Source of the DNA: Galbibacter sp035306585
GTDB lineage: Bacteria > Bacteroidota > Bacteroidia > Flavobacteriales > Flavobacteriaceae
DNA length: 64,000 bases
Direction: 5' to 3'
Assembly: GCF_035306585.1 (NCBI RefSeq)
Contig: NZ_DATGNU010000044.1
Location: forward strand, 1-64,000
Part shown: positions 8,416 to 17,323 of the stretch, in pieces
How positions within the stretch are numbered: position 1 is the first letter of the stretch
How the letters are laid out: the number at the start of each line of letters is the position of its first letter
Translations under genes and position numbers: made by a program
The notes under the pieces: generated by a model
Told to the model about the DNA's origin: nothing
The model's input: only the letters and a program-made list of their open reading frames with translations
Databases searched by the model: none

Positions 8416-9450
8416 TTAGGAATGTATTCTTCCTTTTTTATTCTTCAATGGCATGATTGGTTGTTGTCTGAATACCGAAAGCATTTCTGATAGAATGGAA
8501 ATAGCTATTTCTTGAGGAGTTTCTGCCCCAATATTTATTCCTGCAGGGCCGTGAATAGTATCAAAAAACGCCTCTGAAACTTGTGGCCTTTGTTCCATGA
8601 TCTCATTCAGTAACCGTTCTCGTCTCTTTGCGGGTCCCAGAAGACCAATATAAGAAATGGTAGTTGCTTGCTCTAATCGTAGTAAGTATTTTAGATCTTT
8701 TGAGTAGCTATGAGTCATTAACATCACCGCGGTTCGATCATCGATTAAATTCATATCAAACAATTCGGCCCTGGTATTGATCACGGACTTTGCACCAGGA
8801 AAATTTACGAGTTCTTTGGGATCAGAATCTGTTGCAATTACACATACCTCCCAACCACTCAGTGCAGCAAAGCTACATAACTGCACCGCATCGTGTTCTG
8901 CACCAATGATTATAAGGCGTAATGCCGCAGGCAAGTTTTGCTTAAAAATCTCTAAACCATCCATGTTTTGCGGTGTGGAAGTATTTAATTGGTCACCGAT
9001 AGTGTAAGAGGTGTTATTAGAAAACCTTACCAGGGTTCCATAACGGCGGTCCAATTCTTGATCTTTTTTTGTAAAATAACTTTGAAGATGTACCGACTCG
9101 CGACGATCCAAACTATTTCTAAAAGCCGTTATAAAATTTTGGGATAACTCCATTGGCTCAATTAAAATATACAGAATCCCTTCGCAACCTAAACGAAACC
9201 TCCCATCATAGGTCATTACCTTTGGGATGCCAACTTCAAACACAGATTGACTTTGTCGGTAAATTTCTTTTTCAACACATCCGCCACTGACTGCACCCAC
9301 CATTTTTCCATCAACATCGATCAGCATACGAACTCCTGGCTTGCGATAAGAAGCTCCTTCTAAGGCCACCACAGTGGCTAGCACAGATGGTTTACCCTGC
9401 TGTTTATTTTTTTGATAGGCAGTGATAATATTTTCAAACTCATACATCAT
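8416..9450 (-). CDS. xdhC: XdhC/CoxI-family molybdoenzyme maturation protein
   Basis: A 344-residue two-domain XdhC protein. The N-terminal XdhC/CoxI domain holds GASYRKPGVRMLI and GAVSGGCVEKEIY with the conserved Cys. The C-terminal domain is Rossmann-like (LIIIGAEHDAVQLCSFAALSGW) and contains YIGLLGPAKRRERLL and HGPAGINIGAETPQEIAIS. In studied systems XdhC binds the molybdenum cofactor and delivers its sulfurated form to xanthine dehydrogenase. It lies between moeA and mocA with short gaps, so its client should be a molybdohydroxylase, although none is in this window. Confidence 0.9.
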   Translation of the reverse strand: MMYEFENIITAYQKNKQQGKPSVLATVVALEGASYRKPGVRMLIDVDGKMVGAVSGGCVEKEIYRQSQSVFEVGIPKVMTYDGRFRLGCEGILYILIEPMELSQNFITAFRNSLDRRESVHLQSYFTKKDQELDRRYGTLVRFSNNTSYTIGDQLNTSTPQNMDGLEIFKQNLPAALRLIIIGAEHDAVQLCSFAALSGWEVCVIATDSDPKELVNFPGAKSVINTRAELFDMNLIDDRTAVMLMTHSYSKDLKYLLRLEQATTISYIGLLGPAKRRERLLNEIMEQRPQVSEAFFDTIHGPAGINIGAETPQEIAISILSEMLSVFRQQPIMPLKNKKGRIHS

Positions 9451-9469
9451 AATTTTAACCTATTGGCTT

Positions 9470-10666
9470 TTATTCTCTGGTTGGGAAAAAGTACACTGCC
9501 GCACCTTGGTCTATTGTTTCGCTTTGTGGAGGTAGGACAATAAACCCGTCTGTTCTTCCCATACTAATTAAGTCCCCTGATCCATTCTCTTGTACAGTAT
9601 AGGCTGTATGCACGCCGTTTTCTATTTTTAAATACACATTTTTAAAAACTGTTAGTGGAATTTCATTGGTCATAGCTTCGCCTAATACCACTTTAATCCC
9701 CGTTTGATCTAATCCTAAAGATCGATGCAACCAGCTTTTAAAATACACATGGTAGTTCACAAAAGTGGATACGGGATTTCCAGGAAAGGAAAACACCAAG
9801 GTGTTGGTCTTTGGATAAACCCCAAACCAAAACGGTTTCCCTGGTCTTTGTAATACCCGATGAAAACATTTCTTTACCCCTAATTGTTCTAATGCTTCTG
9901 GAATGTAATCGAATTTCCCTTTGGATACTCCACCACTAATGATCAGAACATTATTAGTATTTAGCAAACCATCCAAGGAGGCAATAATAGCTTCTTTATC
10001 ATCATCAAAATGGCGATGATTGGGCTCGATTTTCTGTAAGGATAATAATGCGTGGAGGGTATGCATATTGGATTCCCTAATTTGGTGTGCAGCTGGTAGT
10101 TCATGTACCGCTACAAGTTCATTACCAGTTGAAATTAAACAAACCTCAGGTAATTTTTTGACCATTACCTCCACGGCCCCAACCGCGGCAAGTATGCCAA
10201 TCTCCGCAGCACTAATTTTAGTATCTTTTGGGATAATCACATCACCTTGTTTGGTATCGCTTCCTTGATGGTGCACATTTTGTCCCTTTCGAACCTCGGT
10301 TTGCAACCTTGCAATGCCCTTGTCTATATAGGTATCTTCGTACATAACCACCGTATCGGCCCCCTGTGGTACGACTGCCCCTGTCATAATTTCAAGACAT
10401 TGATTTGTATTATTTAATAAAATCTGATGCGTTCCTGCTGCGACAATCCCAGCAATTTCAAATTCACTCTTGGATCCTAAAGCATCAAATGAAATCGCAA
10501 TACCGTCTTTTGTCGCTCGATCGAAAGCAGGAAAATCACGATCCGCTTTTATATCTTGTGCCAACACCCGTCCTAAGGATCTGGTAAACGGCACTTTTTC
10601 CATCCCATAATCTTGTATATGACTATGTACAATATCAAAAGCTTCTCGATAAGATATCATTTCCAT
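9470..10666 (-). CDS. moeA: Molybdopterin molybdenumtransferase MoeA
   Basis: A 398-residue MoeA, which inserts molybdate into adenylylated molybdopterin. Visible motifs are the N-terminal RVLAQDIKADRDFPAFDRATKDG, the TGAVVPQGADTVVMYED block of domains I/II, ISTGNELV, the phosphate-binding loop ISGGVSKGKFDY and FSFPGNPVSTFV. Length matches the family. It sits 4 bases after the TauE/SafE gene in the operon. In Bacteroidota MoeA, the adenylation step is done by a separate MogA/MoaB protein, which is not visible in this window. Confidence 0.95.
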   Translation of the reverse strand: MEMISYREAFDIVHSHIQDYGMEKVPFTRSLGRVLAQDIKADRDFPAFDRATKDGIAISFDALGSKSEFEIAGIVAAGTHQILLNNTNQCLEIMTGAVVPQGADTVVMYEDTYIDKGIARLQTEVRKGQNVHHQGSDTKQGDVIIPKDTKISAAEIGILAAVGAVEVMVKKLPEVCLISTGNELVAVHELPAAHQIRESNMHTLHALLSLQKIEPNHRHFDDDKEAIIASLDGLLNTNNVLIISGGVSKGKFDYIPEALEQLGVKKCFHRVLQRPGKPFWFGVYPKTNTLVFSFPGNPVSTFVNYHVYFKSWLHRSLGLDQTGIKVVLGEAMTNEIPLTVFKNVYLKIENGVHTAYTVQENGSGDLISMGRTDGFIVLPPQSETIDQGAAVYFFPTRE

Positions 10667-10670
10667 AAGG

Positions 10671-11459
10671 TTAAAAATTTATCAGTCCCAATCCATTGTT
10701 CAATAACACTCTTAATCCCACTATAAAAACGAGAATCGCAGTGAGTATTTTGATTCCAGCTCCACTTAATTTATGAAGGCTAATTCTAATTCCCAATTGT
10801 CCACCGAGTAAAACAGCCCCTAATAAAATCAGGCCAAGTTTCCACGGAAAGACAAACATTTCATTTATCACAAGTCCAGCGATTCCCGATATAGAATTCA
10901 CCAAAATAAAGAAACTTGCCAAGGCTGCAATTTTAATGGACAAATCCCAGCGCATATGATTTAATATCGGTGCTAAGAAAATACCTCCTCCAATTCCAAC
11001 TAGACCAGAGAGAAAGCCTATGCCAGCCCCTAAGGCTGCAGTGATCCACATGGGATAAATTTTAGTTTCTTGCTCCTTATTATTCTTCCTTTTTTTTATA
11101 TTTTGGGTCAGTAATAAAATAGCAGAGCTCATTAGTGCGATCCCTAAAATAATGAAAAATATGTACTCCTCCAACCGAAATGACGCTCCTATAAAAGCCA
11201 AGGGTATACTAGCCCCCACAAAGGGTAAAACCTTCTTAATTTCAAAGTGACCCTTTTTATAATACAGGTAGGTACTTGTTGAGACTACCATTAAATTACA
11301 CACTAGCGCTAGGGATCTAATGACAAAAAAGCTACCCACAAATAAGGTTAGAATAGCAAGATAACTACTACCACCACCGAAACCTACAGAGGAATACAGT
11401 GTGGCGATCACAAAAAAACACAGTGCCAACAACAAGAGTGAATCAGTGGTTATTTCCAT
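10671..11459 (-). CDS. TauE/SafE-family membrane transporter
   Basis: A 262-residue inner-membrane protein with about eight helices and the two glycine-rich repeats of the family, SSVGFGGGSSYLAIL near the N-terminus and GLVGIGGGIFLAPIL in the middle. Family members carry sulfite, sulfonates or other organic acid anions. It overlaps moeB by 10 bases and lies 4 bases before moeA, so it is transcribed with the cofactor genes. A role in moving sulfur oxyanions or the substrate or product of the associated molybdoenzyme is an inference from position only. Confidence 0.82.
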   Translation of the reverse strand: MEITTDSLLLLALCFFVIATLYSSVGFGGGSSYLAILTLFVGSFFVIRSLALVCNLMVVSTSTYLYYKKGHFEIKKVLPFVGASIPLAFIGASFRLEEYIFFIILGIALMSSAILLLTQNIKKRKNNKEQETKIYPMWITAALGAGIGFLSGLVGIGGGIFLAPILNHMRWDLSIKIAALASFFILVNSISGIAGLVINEMFVFPWKLGLILLGAVLLGGQLGIRISLHKLSGAGIKILTAILVFIVGLRVLLNNGLGLINF

Positions 11460-12517
11460 AACTGCGTGTAATTTTGTAATCCGCCCTCGAGCTGATAAAT
11501 GGCACCATCTAAGTACTCTGTTAAATAATTGAATGCTTTCTCACTTCGAATTCCCGATTGGCAGATCAAAACAACAGTCCGTTTAATATCTACTTCACTA
11601 ATGCGGTTGGGAAGTTCTTGCAGCGGAATATTTATGGTGTCCTCAAGATGAAAGTCTCTAAATTCTTCTGGGCTTCTTACATCCACCAATTGGTATTGAC
11701 TTTTACTAAGGAGCATCTTCTGGAACTCCTCTGGTGTTACTAATGCGCTAAGGTCGCAACTTTTATATTGATAGTTCTCCTCCAAAGTGTTACGGGTTTG
11801 ATTTTCCACCTTTGGCTCAAAGCTAACCTGTTGGATCATTTGCACCAATCCATCGTAAAGTAATAATTTTCCAGATAAGGGCTGACCTATTCCAGTGAGG
11901 ATCTTTATAACTTCAAGGGTTTGAAAATTTCCAATGATCCCAGGCAAAATACCTAAAACACCATTGACATTACAATCGGGCATTTCATCTTTTCCTGGCA
12001 TTTGCGGAAAAAGACACCTATAGGTTGGGCCATTTTGATAATTAAACACACTAACTTGTCCTTCAAAGGCATGTAAAGCCCCGTAAACAAAGGGCTTATG
12101 TAATATCACACAAGCATCATTAATCAAATACCTCGTTGGAAAATTATCTGTAGCATCCACAATCACATCATAAGACTTTAAAATTTCTAAGACATTGTCT
12201 GTCCCTAGAAATTCATTATGACAATGGAATTTAGTAGTGGAGTTCTGAGCTTGTAATTTCTCGATGGAAACTGATATTTTAGGTCTCCCAATATCTTGTT
12301 CGCTGTAAATGGGTTGTCGCTGTAAATTACTGAGCTCGACCTTATCATTTTCAACAATTCCGATTGTTCCCACACCCATGGCATTGAGGTATTGCAGCAC
12401 TGGAACACCTAATCCTCCAGCCCCAACGACAAGAACACTCGAATTTTGAAGTTTCCGCTGTCCTTCTTCCCCAAAGCCCCTTAAGGTTGTTTGTCGTATA
12501 TATCTATTTTTAATCAT
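11450..12517 (-). CDS. moeB: MoeB/ThiF-type adenylyltransferase with C-terminal rhodanese domain
   Basis: A 355-residue E1-like enzyme expected to adenylate the C-terminal GlyGly of MoaD. The N-terminal ThiF domain carries the ATP loop VVGAGGLGVPVLQYL, ENDKVELSNLQRQ and the switch DATDNFPTRYLIND. The C-terminal 100 residues form a rhodanese domain with active-site loop ICQSGIRSEKA, which can supply persulfide sulfur for MoaD thiocarboxylation. This two-domain form resembles the MOCS3/MoeBR arrangement rather than E. coli MoeB alone. Its start overlaps the end of mobA by 8 bases, which suggests translational coupling. Confidence 0.92.
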   Translation of the reverse strand: MIKNRYIRQTTLRGFGEEGQRKLQNSSVLVVGAGGLGVPVLQYLNAMGVGTIGIVENDKVELSNLQRQPIYSEQDIGRPKISVSIEKLQAQNSTTKFHCHNEFLGTDNVLEILKSYDVIVDATDNFPTRYLINDACVILHKPFVYGALHAFEGQVSVFNYQNGPTYRCLFPQMPGKDEMPDCNVNGVLGILPGIIGNFQTLEVIKILTGIGQPLSGKLLLYDGLVQMIQQVSFEPKVENQTRNTLEENYQYKSCDLSALVTPEEFQKMLLSKSQYQLVDVRSPEEFRDFHLEDTINIPLQELPNRISEVDIKRTVVLICQSGIRSEKAFNYLTEYLDGAIYQLEGGLQNYTQLWK

Positions 12518-13118
12518 TACAATTTTTTTCTTTAATGCTCTTTACTAGATTTCGATAGTGATCTTGATGGTTTATATTGACAAGAACATCATCGCGCAAT
12601 GGCTTTACAATTTCCAAACAACTACTGGCTAAAAATTTAACTGGTGAATTGCTAATTCCATTTTCTAAATAATCATGTGCAGCCATTAAACCCCTGGGTT
12701 CCCATATGCAAAAAAGAGGTTCTGGAATTGTTTTATCCTTCGCTTTGTATGCGGTAGCATCGCTGGAAGGGTTTCTTTTAGCTATGAGTCTGGTGATGGC
12801 CTTTCTATTGATTAACGGCATATCGCACGCTACCACAAGCCATGCATGAGCTGGGTACAATAGATGGGCACTCATAATACCATTAAAGGGGCCTGGGTAT
12901 TTATTCTGATCTACAATACAGTCAACATCTGATGAGAACTCCTCCTGTTGATCCGGTCGAATACTCATATAAACCATATCGCAGTGCGCTCTAAGGAGGT
13001 TGTAGATAAATAAACGCTGCGGTTGACCGTGGTATTCTAAAAGCCCCTTGTCAACCCCCATCCGAGCGCTTTGCCCGCCAGCAAGTACTAGTGCGTTAAG
13101 TTTAGCGATGGTAGTCAC
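12510..13118 (-). CDS. mobA: Molybdenum cofactor guanylyltransferase MobA
   Basis: A 202-residue MobA-type nucleotidyltransferase attaching GMP to the molybdenum cofactor for DMSO-reductase-family enzymes. The N-terminal signature LVLAGGQSARMGVDKGLLEYHG and the metal-binding LVVACDMPLI match MobA; compare MocA at 7806, which has GDQP at the latter site. Having both MobA and MocA in one operon suggests that guanine- and cytosine-type cofactors are both made. It overlaps moaC by 17 bases and moeB by 8 bases. Confidence 0.9.
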   Translation of the reverse strand: MTTIAKLNALVLAGGQSARMGVDKGLLEYHGQPQRLFIYNLLRAHCDMVYMSIRPDQQEEFSSDVDCIVDQNKYPGPFNGIMSAHLLYPAHAWLVVACDMPLINRKAITRLIAKRNPSSDATAYKAKDKTIPEPLFCIWEPRGLMAAHDYLENGISNSPVKFLASSCLEIVKPLRDDVLVNINHQDHYRNLVKSIKEKNCND

Positions 13119-13575
13119 TTTTACCTCCAGATTTATATTTGAGTTGAATGTTGTTAATTACAATATCATGTGATAAGGCTTTGCACATGTCGTAAATGGT
13201 TAGGGCGCTGACGGAAACACCTGTTAGCGCCTCCATTTCAACCCCAGTTCGCTCGTTACATTTTACCGTGCAGACTATCTCTAGGCTATTTTCTCTGGGT
13301 TGAATATCGATCTGAATATTCGACAAGGCCAATTGGTGGCACAGTGGGATCAAATCAGCTGTTTTTTTTACAGCTTGTATGCCAGCGATTACTGCGGTCT
13401 GAATAATACTACCTTTTTCGTGGTTGAATTGCTCTTGCTTTAAACTCTTGAATACCTCCTCAGGAAAAGAAACCACACCGGATGCAACCGCCACTCTACT
13501 ACTTACGGCCTTTGTAGAAACATCTACCATCGCTGCCCGGCCCTGTTGATCTATATGTGAGAGTTGTTTGTTCAT
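13102..13575 (-). CDS. moaC: Cyclic pyranopterin monophosphate synthase MoaC
   Basis: A 157-residue MoaC that converts the MoaA product to cyclic pyranopterin monophosphate. Diagnostic stretches are MVDVSTKAVSSR near the start, KKTADLIPLCHQLAL with the conserved Lys and His, ECNERTGVEMEALTG-like sequence and the catalytic Lys/Asp region IYDMCKAL. Length equals the stand-alone family, with no fused MoaB or MobA domain. It lies 28 bases after moaA and overlaps mobA. Confidence 0.96.
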   Translation of the reverse strand: MNKQLSHIDQQGRAAMVDVSTKAVSSRVAVASGVVSFPEEVFKSLKQEQFNHEKGSIIQTAVIAGIQAVKKTADLIPLCHQLALSNIQIDIQPRENSLEIVCTVKCNERTGVEMEALTGVSVSALTIYDMCKALSHDIVINNIQLKYKSGGKSDYHR

Positions 13576-13603
13576 GGTATTTCTATTTTCTTCGTTGGGT
13601 TAA

Positions 13604-14587
13604 TTACCCCCCTATCGAGGTCATTGAATTTTTAAACACATCCTTATAGCGCTGTTGCTCCTCAAATCCAGTTTTGGATCTACTACCAATGGCTCTTTCG
13701 ATTTCAGTGCTAATTTTTTCGTTACAATTCTCTGATCTCAAAAGTGCGCGAATGTTCATTCGTGGTTTTCCATATAAACAAGTTATCACATCTCCCGTGG
13801 CAGAAATCCTCAAACGATTACAACTGCCACAAAAGGTGCGCGAAAAAGAAGGAATAATTCCGAAAGTACCGATGTGACCAGGAATTTTATAATTTATGGC
13901 CGTGGAAGTTAATGGTGATTTTAATTCTTCAATACCGTCGAAACGCTCCGAAATATACTTATAGATTGCTTTATAGTCCCATCGAATTTTATGAAATGAT
14001 TTGACCCCTCCATTAAAGGGCATTTCTTCTAAAAATCGAACGGAAACATTATGGTATTTGGTAAGTTCTAATAGGGGGACTATTTCTTGTTCGTTTTGGC
14101 CCTCCAAGACAATACAGTTGATACGAAGTTTAAAGTTTTGCTCGATAAGTCGGAGCATATTCTCATAAACGATATCGAATTGATTTCTTCTTGTTATACG
14201 CTCAAAAGTTTCTTTGGTCACCGCATCCATACTTAGATTGACATCTTTAATACCCAAAGCTGCAAGCTCCTCTATATAAGGTCCTATAAGGGTGGCATTG
14301 GTAGTTACAGAAATCTCCTTGAGCCCATCTAAGGTTGTCAAATGTCTGAAAAGACCCATAATATCCTTACGGACAAAGGGCTCTCCACCTGTTAGTCTTA
14401 TTTTATCAATACCTTGATCGACCATAATACTACTAAGCTGGCATAACTCCTCTATAGTAAATACCTCAGAGCGTTTGGCAAAATCAATTCCCTCGGCCGG
14501 CATGCAATAATTGCAACGTAAATTACAGCGATCGGTAATGGCCAATCGTAAATAATTGATGACTCTGTTATGGTTATCTATCAGCAT
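13604..14587 (-). CDS. moaA: GTP 3',8-cyclase MoaA (radical SAM)
   Basis: A 327-residue radical SAM enzyme catalysing the first step of molybdopterin synthesis from GTP. The SAM-cluster motif CNLRCNYC uses C21, C25 and C28. The second cluster motif FCGSCNRLRISATGDVITCL binds GTP in the C-terminal part. The protein ends in GlyGly (SIGG), required for activity in studied MoaA proteins. It is the second gene of the operon, 55 bases after moaD. Confidence 0.97.
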   Translation of the reverse strand: MLIDNHNRVINYLRLAITDRCNLRCNYCMPAEGIDFAKRSEVFTIEELCQLSSIMVDQGIDKIRLTGGEPFVRKDIMGLFRHLTTLDGLKEISVTTNATLIGPYIEELAALGIKDVNLSMDAVTKETFERITRRNQFDIVYENMLRLIEQNFKLRINCIVLEGQNEQEIVPLLELTKYHNVSVRFLEEMPFNGGVKSFHKIRWDYKAIYKYISERFDGIEELKSPLTSTAINYKIPGHIGTFGIIPSFSRTFCGSCNRLRISATGDVITCLYGKPRMNIRALLRSENCNEKISTEIERAIGSRSKTGFEEQQRYKDVFKNSMTSIGG

Positions 14588-14642
14588 AATTCTCTTCTAC
14601 TTTACCTACTAGTTGACTAATTCTAAGCCTTGGTTTGTCTGA

Positions 14643-14882
14643 TCATCCTCCACTTACAGGTGGAATCAGTGCGAGCTCATCGGAGGAACCAATCAAAACA
14701 TCCTCCTTGGCATAAACGCTGTTTACTGCCACTCCCAAGGATGACAAACGACTTAGATCAGGATATTTTTGTTTTAAATAGGCCTTTAATTCACCGACGT
14801 CTTTAATATTTTCACTTGTGGGAATAATCAAGACATCCTGATTTATTATTTCTTTTGTAATACCAAAGAGTAATACTTGCAT
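14643..14882 (-). CDS. moaD: Molybdopterin synthase sulfur carrier subunit MoaD
   Basis: An 80-residue beta-grasp protein that carries thiocarboxylate sulfur for dithiolene formation. It begins MQVLLFGITKEII and ends LIPPVSGG, the GlyGly tail adenylated by MoeB. An in-frame upstream Met at 14939 would add 19 residues with no counterpart in the family, so I place the start at 14882. It is the first gene of the operon. Its catalytic partner MoaE, usually next door, is not in this window. Confidence 0.88.
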   Translation of the reverse strand: MQVLLFGITKEIINQDVLIIPTSENIKDVGELKAYLKQKYPDLSRLSSLGVAVNSVYAKEDVLIGSSDELALIPPVSGG

Positions 14883-14979
14883 AATGTTTGTAATTTTCCA
14901 GTTCGAACACCCTGAGTATAAATTAGACAAATCTACCAAAATTCTATTGGCACATAGGACTATTTAACATCCCTAATAG

Positions 14980-15759
14980 TTACTTTAATTCAAGCACTTT
15001 ATTTAAGTCTAATTCCGCCACTGATTTTATAATCATATCTGGTTTAAAGGCGTAGTTATTTAATTCTGCCTTTTTGGATACCCCGGACAGGGTTAAAATA
15101 GTGGTATACCCTAGTTGGATTCCTCCTAAAATATCGGTATCCATGGTATCGCCAATGATAATGGTTTCTTTGGCTTCCATTCCCAGGTACTTTCTAGCCG
15201 AACGCATCATCACTGGGCTTGGTTTGCCAACAGAAAATGCCTTCTTATTGGTCGCCTCTTCGATCATGGCTACAATAGCCTTAATCCCTAGATTGGACCA
15301 ACCTTGTTTCATGGGCGAAGGATCGAGATTCGTCGCAATTAATTTCGAACCTGAGAGAATCATATCCACCGCATTATTAACCATTTCCAAAGTGAAATTC
15401 CTACCCTCACCGACCACCACAAAATCTGGATTTTGATTCACCAAGGTGTATCCATGTTGATGAAGACTCGTTATTAGTCCTCCTTCACCAAGTACGTATG
15501 CAGTACCGTTAGGATTCATAAATGACAAAAAATAGGCTGTAGCCATGGCACTAGTATATACGTTTTCTTCAGTTATATCAATCCCCATTCTAGCGACTTT
15601 ATTTACAGTATCAAGGGGCGTGCGTTGGGAATTATTTGTCATAAACAAAAATGGAATCTTTTCCTCTTGCAGGGTTTTGATAAACGTATCTGCTCCTGGA
15701 ATTAAGGTGTCATTTTCATAGATAACCCCGTCCATGTCTATTAGAAATCCTTTCTTCAT
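14980..15759 (-). CDS. HAD-IIA family phosphatase (NagD-like)
   Basis: A 259-residue sugar- or nucleotide-phosphate phosphatase of the HAD subfamily IIA. Motif I is GFLIDMDGVIYEN with nucleophile Asp and acid Asp, motif II is FMTNNSQRT, motif III is VGKPSPVMM and motif IV is IIIGDTMDTDILGG. The substrate is unknown; family members act on phosphoglycolate, NMP or sugar phosphates. It lies 97 bases upstream of moaD on the same strand and may or may not share its promoter. Confidence 0.88.
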   Translation of the reverse strand: MKKGFLIDMDGVIYENDTLIPGADTFIKTLQEEKIPFLFMTNNSQRTPLDTVNKVARMGIDITEENVYTSAMATAYFLSFMNPNGTAYVLGEGGLITSLHQHGYTLVNQNPDFVVVGEGRNFTLEMVNNAVDMILSGSKLIATNLDPSPMKQGWSNLGIKAIVAMIEEATNKKAFSVGKPSPVMMRSARKYLGMEAKETIIIGDTMDTDILGGIQLGYTTILTLSGVSKKAELNNYAFKPDMIIKSVAELDLNKVLELK

Positions 15760-15892
15760 AATTTTTTCTTTCTTTATCTTTACTAGTGAATCTCTAAATT
15801 ACAACTTAAAAATTAGCTATGTAAATAAATAGGGGCAAATCACATTACTGAGATAGCATATTTAATAATTTAACATTACAAACTTATATTTC

Positions 15893-16228
15893 ATGGAAAA
15901 AACATATTATAGGCCAGAAGATTTAAGAAAGTTCTCAAACATCACGCAATGGAGTGAAGAACTTGGCAATAAATTCTTTGATTATTATGGAAAGGTTTTT
16001 GAAGAAGGCGCATTAAGTGCTCGAGAAAAATCGTTAATTGCACTTGCAGTGGCACATGTAGTAAAGTGTCCCTATTGTATCGATGCCTATACCAAAGATG
16101 GATTACAACGCGGTATTACCAAAGAAGAAATGATGGAAGCGGTCCATGCAGGGGCCGCCATTGAAAGTGGCGCAACGCTCGTACACGGGGTTCAGATGAT
16201 GAATAAATATGAAAAGCTCTCTATGTAA
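15893..16228 (+). CDS. AhpD-like protein associated with arsenosugar synthesis
   Basis: A 111-residue carboxymuconolactone-decarboxylase/AhpD-fold protein with the redox pair in VKCPYCIDAYTKDGL (CxxC plus downstream His-rich helix). It closely resembles the peroxidase-like protein that commonly precedes ArsS in Bacteroidota arsenosugar operons. It lies 31 bases before ArsS. A thiol-based reductase or peroxidase role is inferred from the CxxC motif; the reaction in this pathway is not known. The start is ATG 15893, first codon after an AT-rich leader. Confidence 0.85.
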   Translation: MEKTYYRPEDLRKFSNITQWSEELGNKFFDYYGKVFEEGALSAREKSLIALAVAHVVKCPYCIDAYTKDGLQRGITKEEMMEAVHAGAAIESGATLVHGVQMMNKYEKLSM

Positions 16229-16258
16229 TGAAGAGTGATAAAAAATTTATAAAGATAA

Positions 16259-17314
16259 ATGTCTATACAATCTTTACACAAAAGAGCAAATGCACTAGCG
16301 AAGTCACAACCACAATTAGAACTGTTATCTGAGGGGATTTTTGCCGATGGAAGTCTTCCTAAGTTTAAAGATAAGCTCAGTGAATTGGACCAGTTTCCAA
16401 TAAGGCCGAAATCGCTGGAAATTTTACAGATTAATCTTGGTTATATGTGCAACCAAGTCTGTTCACATTGTCATGTGGATGCTGGTCCAGATCGTAAAGA
16501 AATCATGACTCGGCAAACCATGGAGCAATGTTTAGCCGTTGTACAATCCACTGGAATTCACACCTTGGATTTAACAGGTGGAGCCCCAGAGATGAATCCC
16601 GACTTTCGATGGTTTGTACAACAAGCCTCCCAAATGGGAATTAAAGATTTTATTGTTCGAAGTAATCTAACCATTATTGAGGCTAATAAAAAGTACCAGG
16701 ACCTCCCAGAATTTTTTAAAGCTCATAACATTCATGTGGTTTCTTCCATGCCCCATTGGACTATGGATAAAACCGATAAACAAAGAGGAAAGGGTGTTTT
16801 TAATAAATCCATTTCAGCTTTAAAAAAGCTTAATGAAGTAGGCTATGGACTAAAGAATAGTGCGCTAAAACTCGATTTAGTGTACAATCCTTCGGGAGCG
16901 TTTTTACCAGGTGATCAAAGTGCCATGGAGGCTGATTTTAAAAAAATGCTGTACCGAGATTTCAAGATTGAATTTCACAGGCTTTTTGCGCTGACGAATT
17001 TACCTATTTCAAGGTATCTGGATTATTTAGTAGCTTCGGAGAATTACGAAGATTATATGTACGCGTTGGTGGAGGCTTTTAATCCAAAGGCGATAATGGA
17101 CCTCATGTGTACCAACACCCTATCAGTGGGATGGGATGGTTGGTTATACGACTGTGATTTTAATCAAATGCTCGAGCTAAAGGTCGATTGTAAATCACAG
17201 CACATCTCCGAGTTCAACCTCCAGGAGTTGAACAATAGATCGGTCGTCTGCTCTCAGCATTGTTATGGGTGCACCGCGGGTGCGGGTAGTAGCTGTCAGG
17301 GAAGTATTATTTAA
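16259..17314 (+). CDS. arsS: Arsenosugar-biosynthesis radical SAM protein ArsS
   Basis: A 351-residue radical SAM enzyme. The cluster motif is CNQVCSHC (C64, C68, C71), with LDLTGGAPEMNPDFRWF as the GGE-like motif. The C-terminus CYGCTAGAGSSCQGS is characteristic of ArsS; in some relatives one of these Cys codons is a selenocysteine, here all are Cys. In proposed pathways ArsS joins a 5'-deoxyadenosyl group to dimethylarsenite to build arsenosugars. It sits between the AhpD-like gene and the DUF2064 glycosyltransferase. No ArsM methyltransferase or arsenite pump is seen nearby. Confidence 0.9.
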   Translation: MSIQSLHKRANALAKSQPQLELLSEGIFADGSLPKFKDKLSELDQFPIRPKSLEILQINLGYMCNQVCSHCHVDAGPDRKEIMTRQTMEQCLAVVQSTGIHTLDLTGGAPEMNPDFRWFVQQASQMGIKDFIVRSNLTIIEANKKYQDLPEFFKAHNIHVVSSMPHWTMDKTDKQRGKGVFNKSISALKKLNEVGYGLKNSALKLDLVYNPSGAFLPGDQSAMEADFKKMLYRDFKIEFHRLFALTNLPISRYLDYLVASENYEDYMYALVEAFNPKAIMDLMCTNTLSVGWDGWLYDCDFNQMLELKVDCKSQHISEFNLQELNNRSVVCSQHCYGCTAGAGSSCQGSII

Positions 17315-17323
17315 ATTTTTATA

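Noticed and set aside
14883..14939. A 19-residue N-terminal extension of MoaD
   Set aside because: Typical MoaD starts with MxVLLFG, which is found at 14882; the added residues have no family counterpart.
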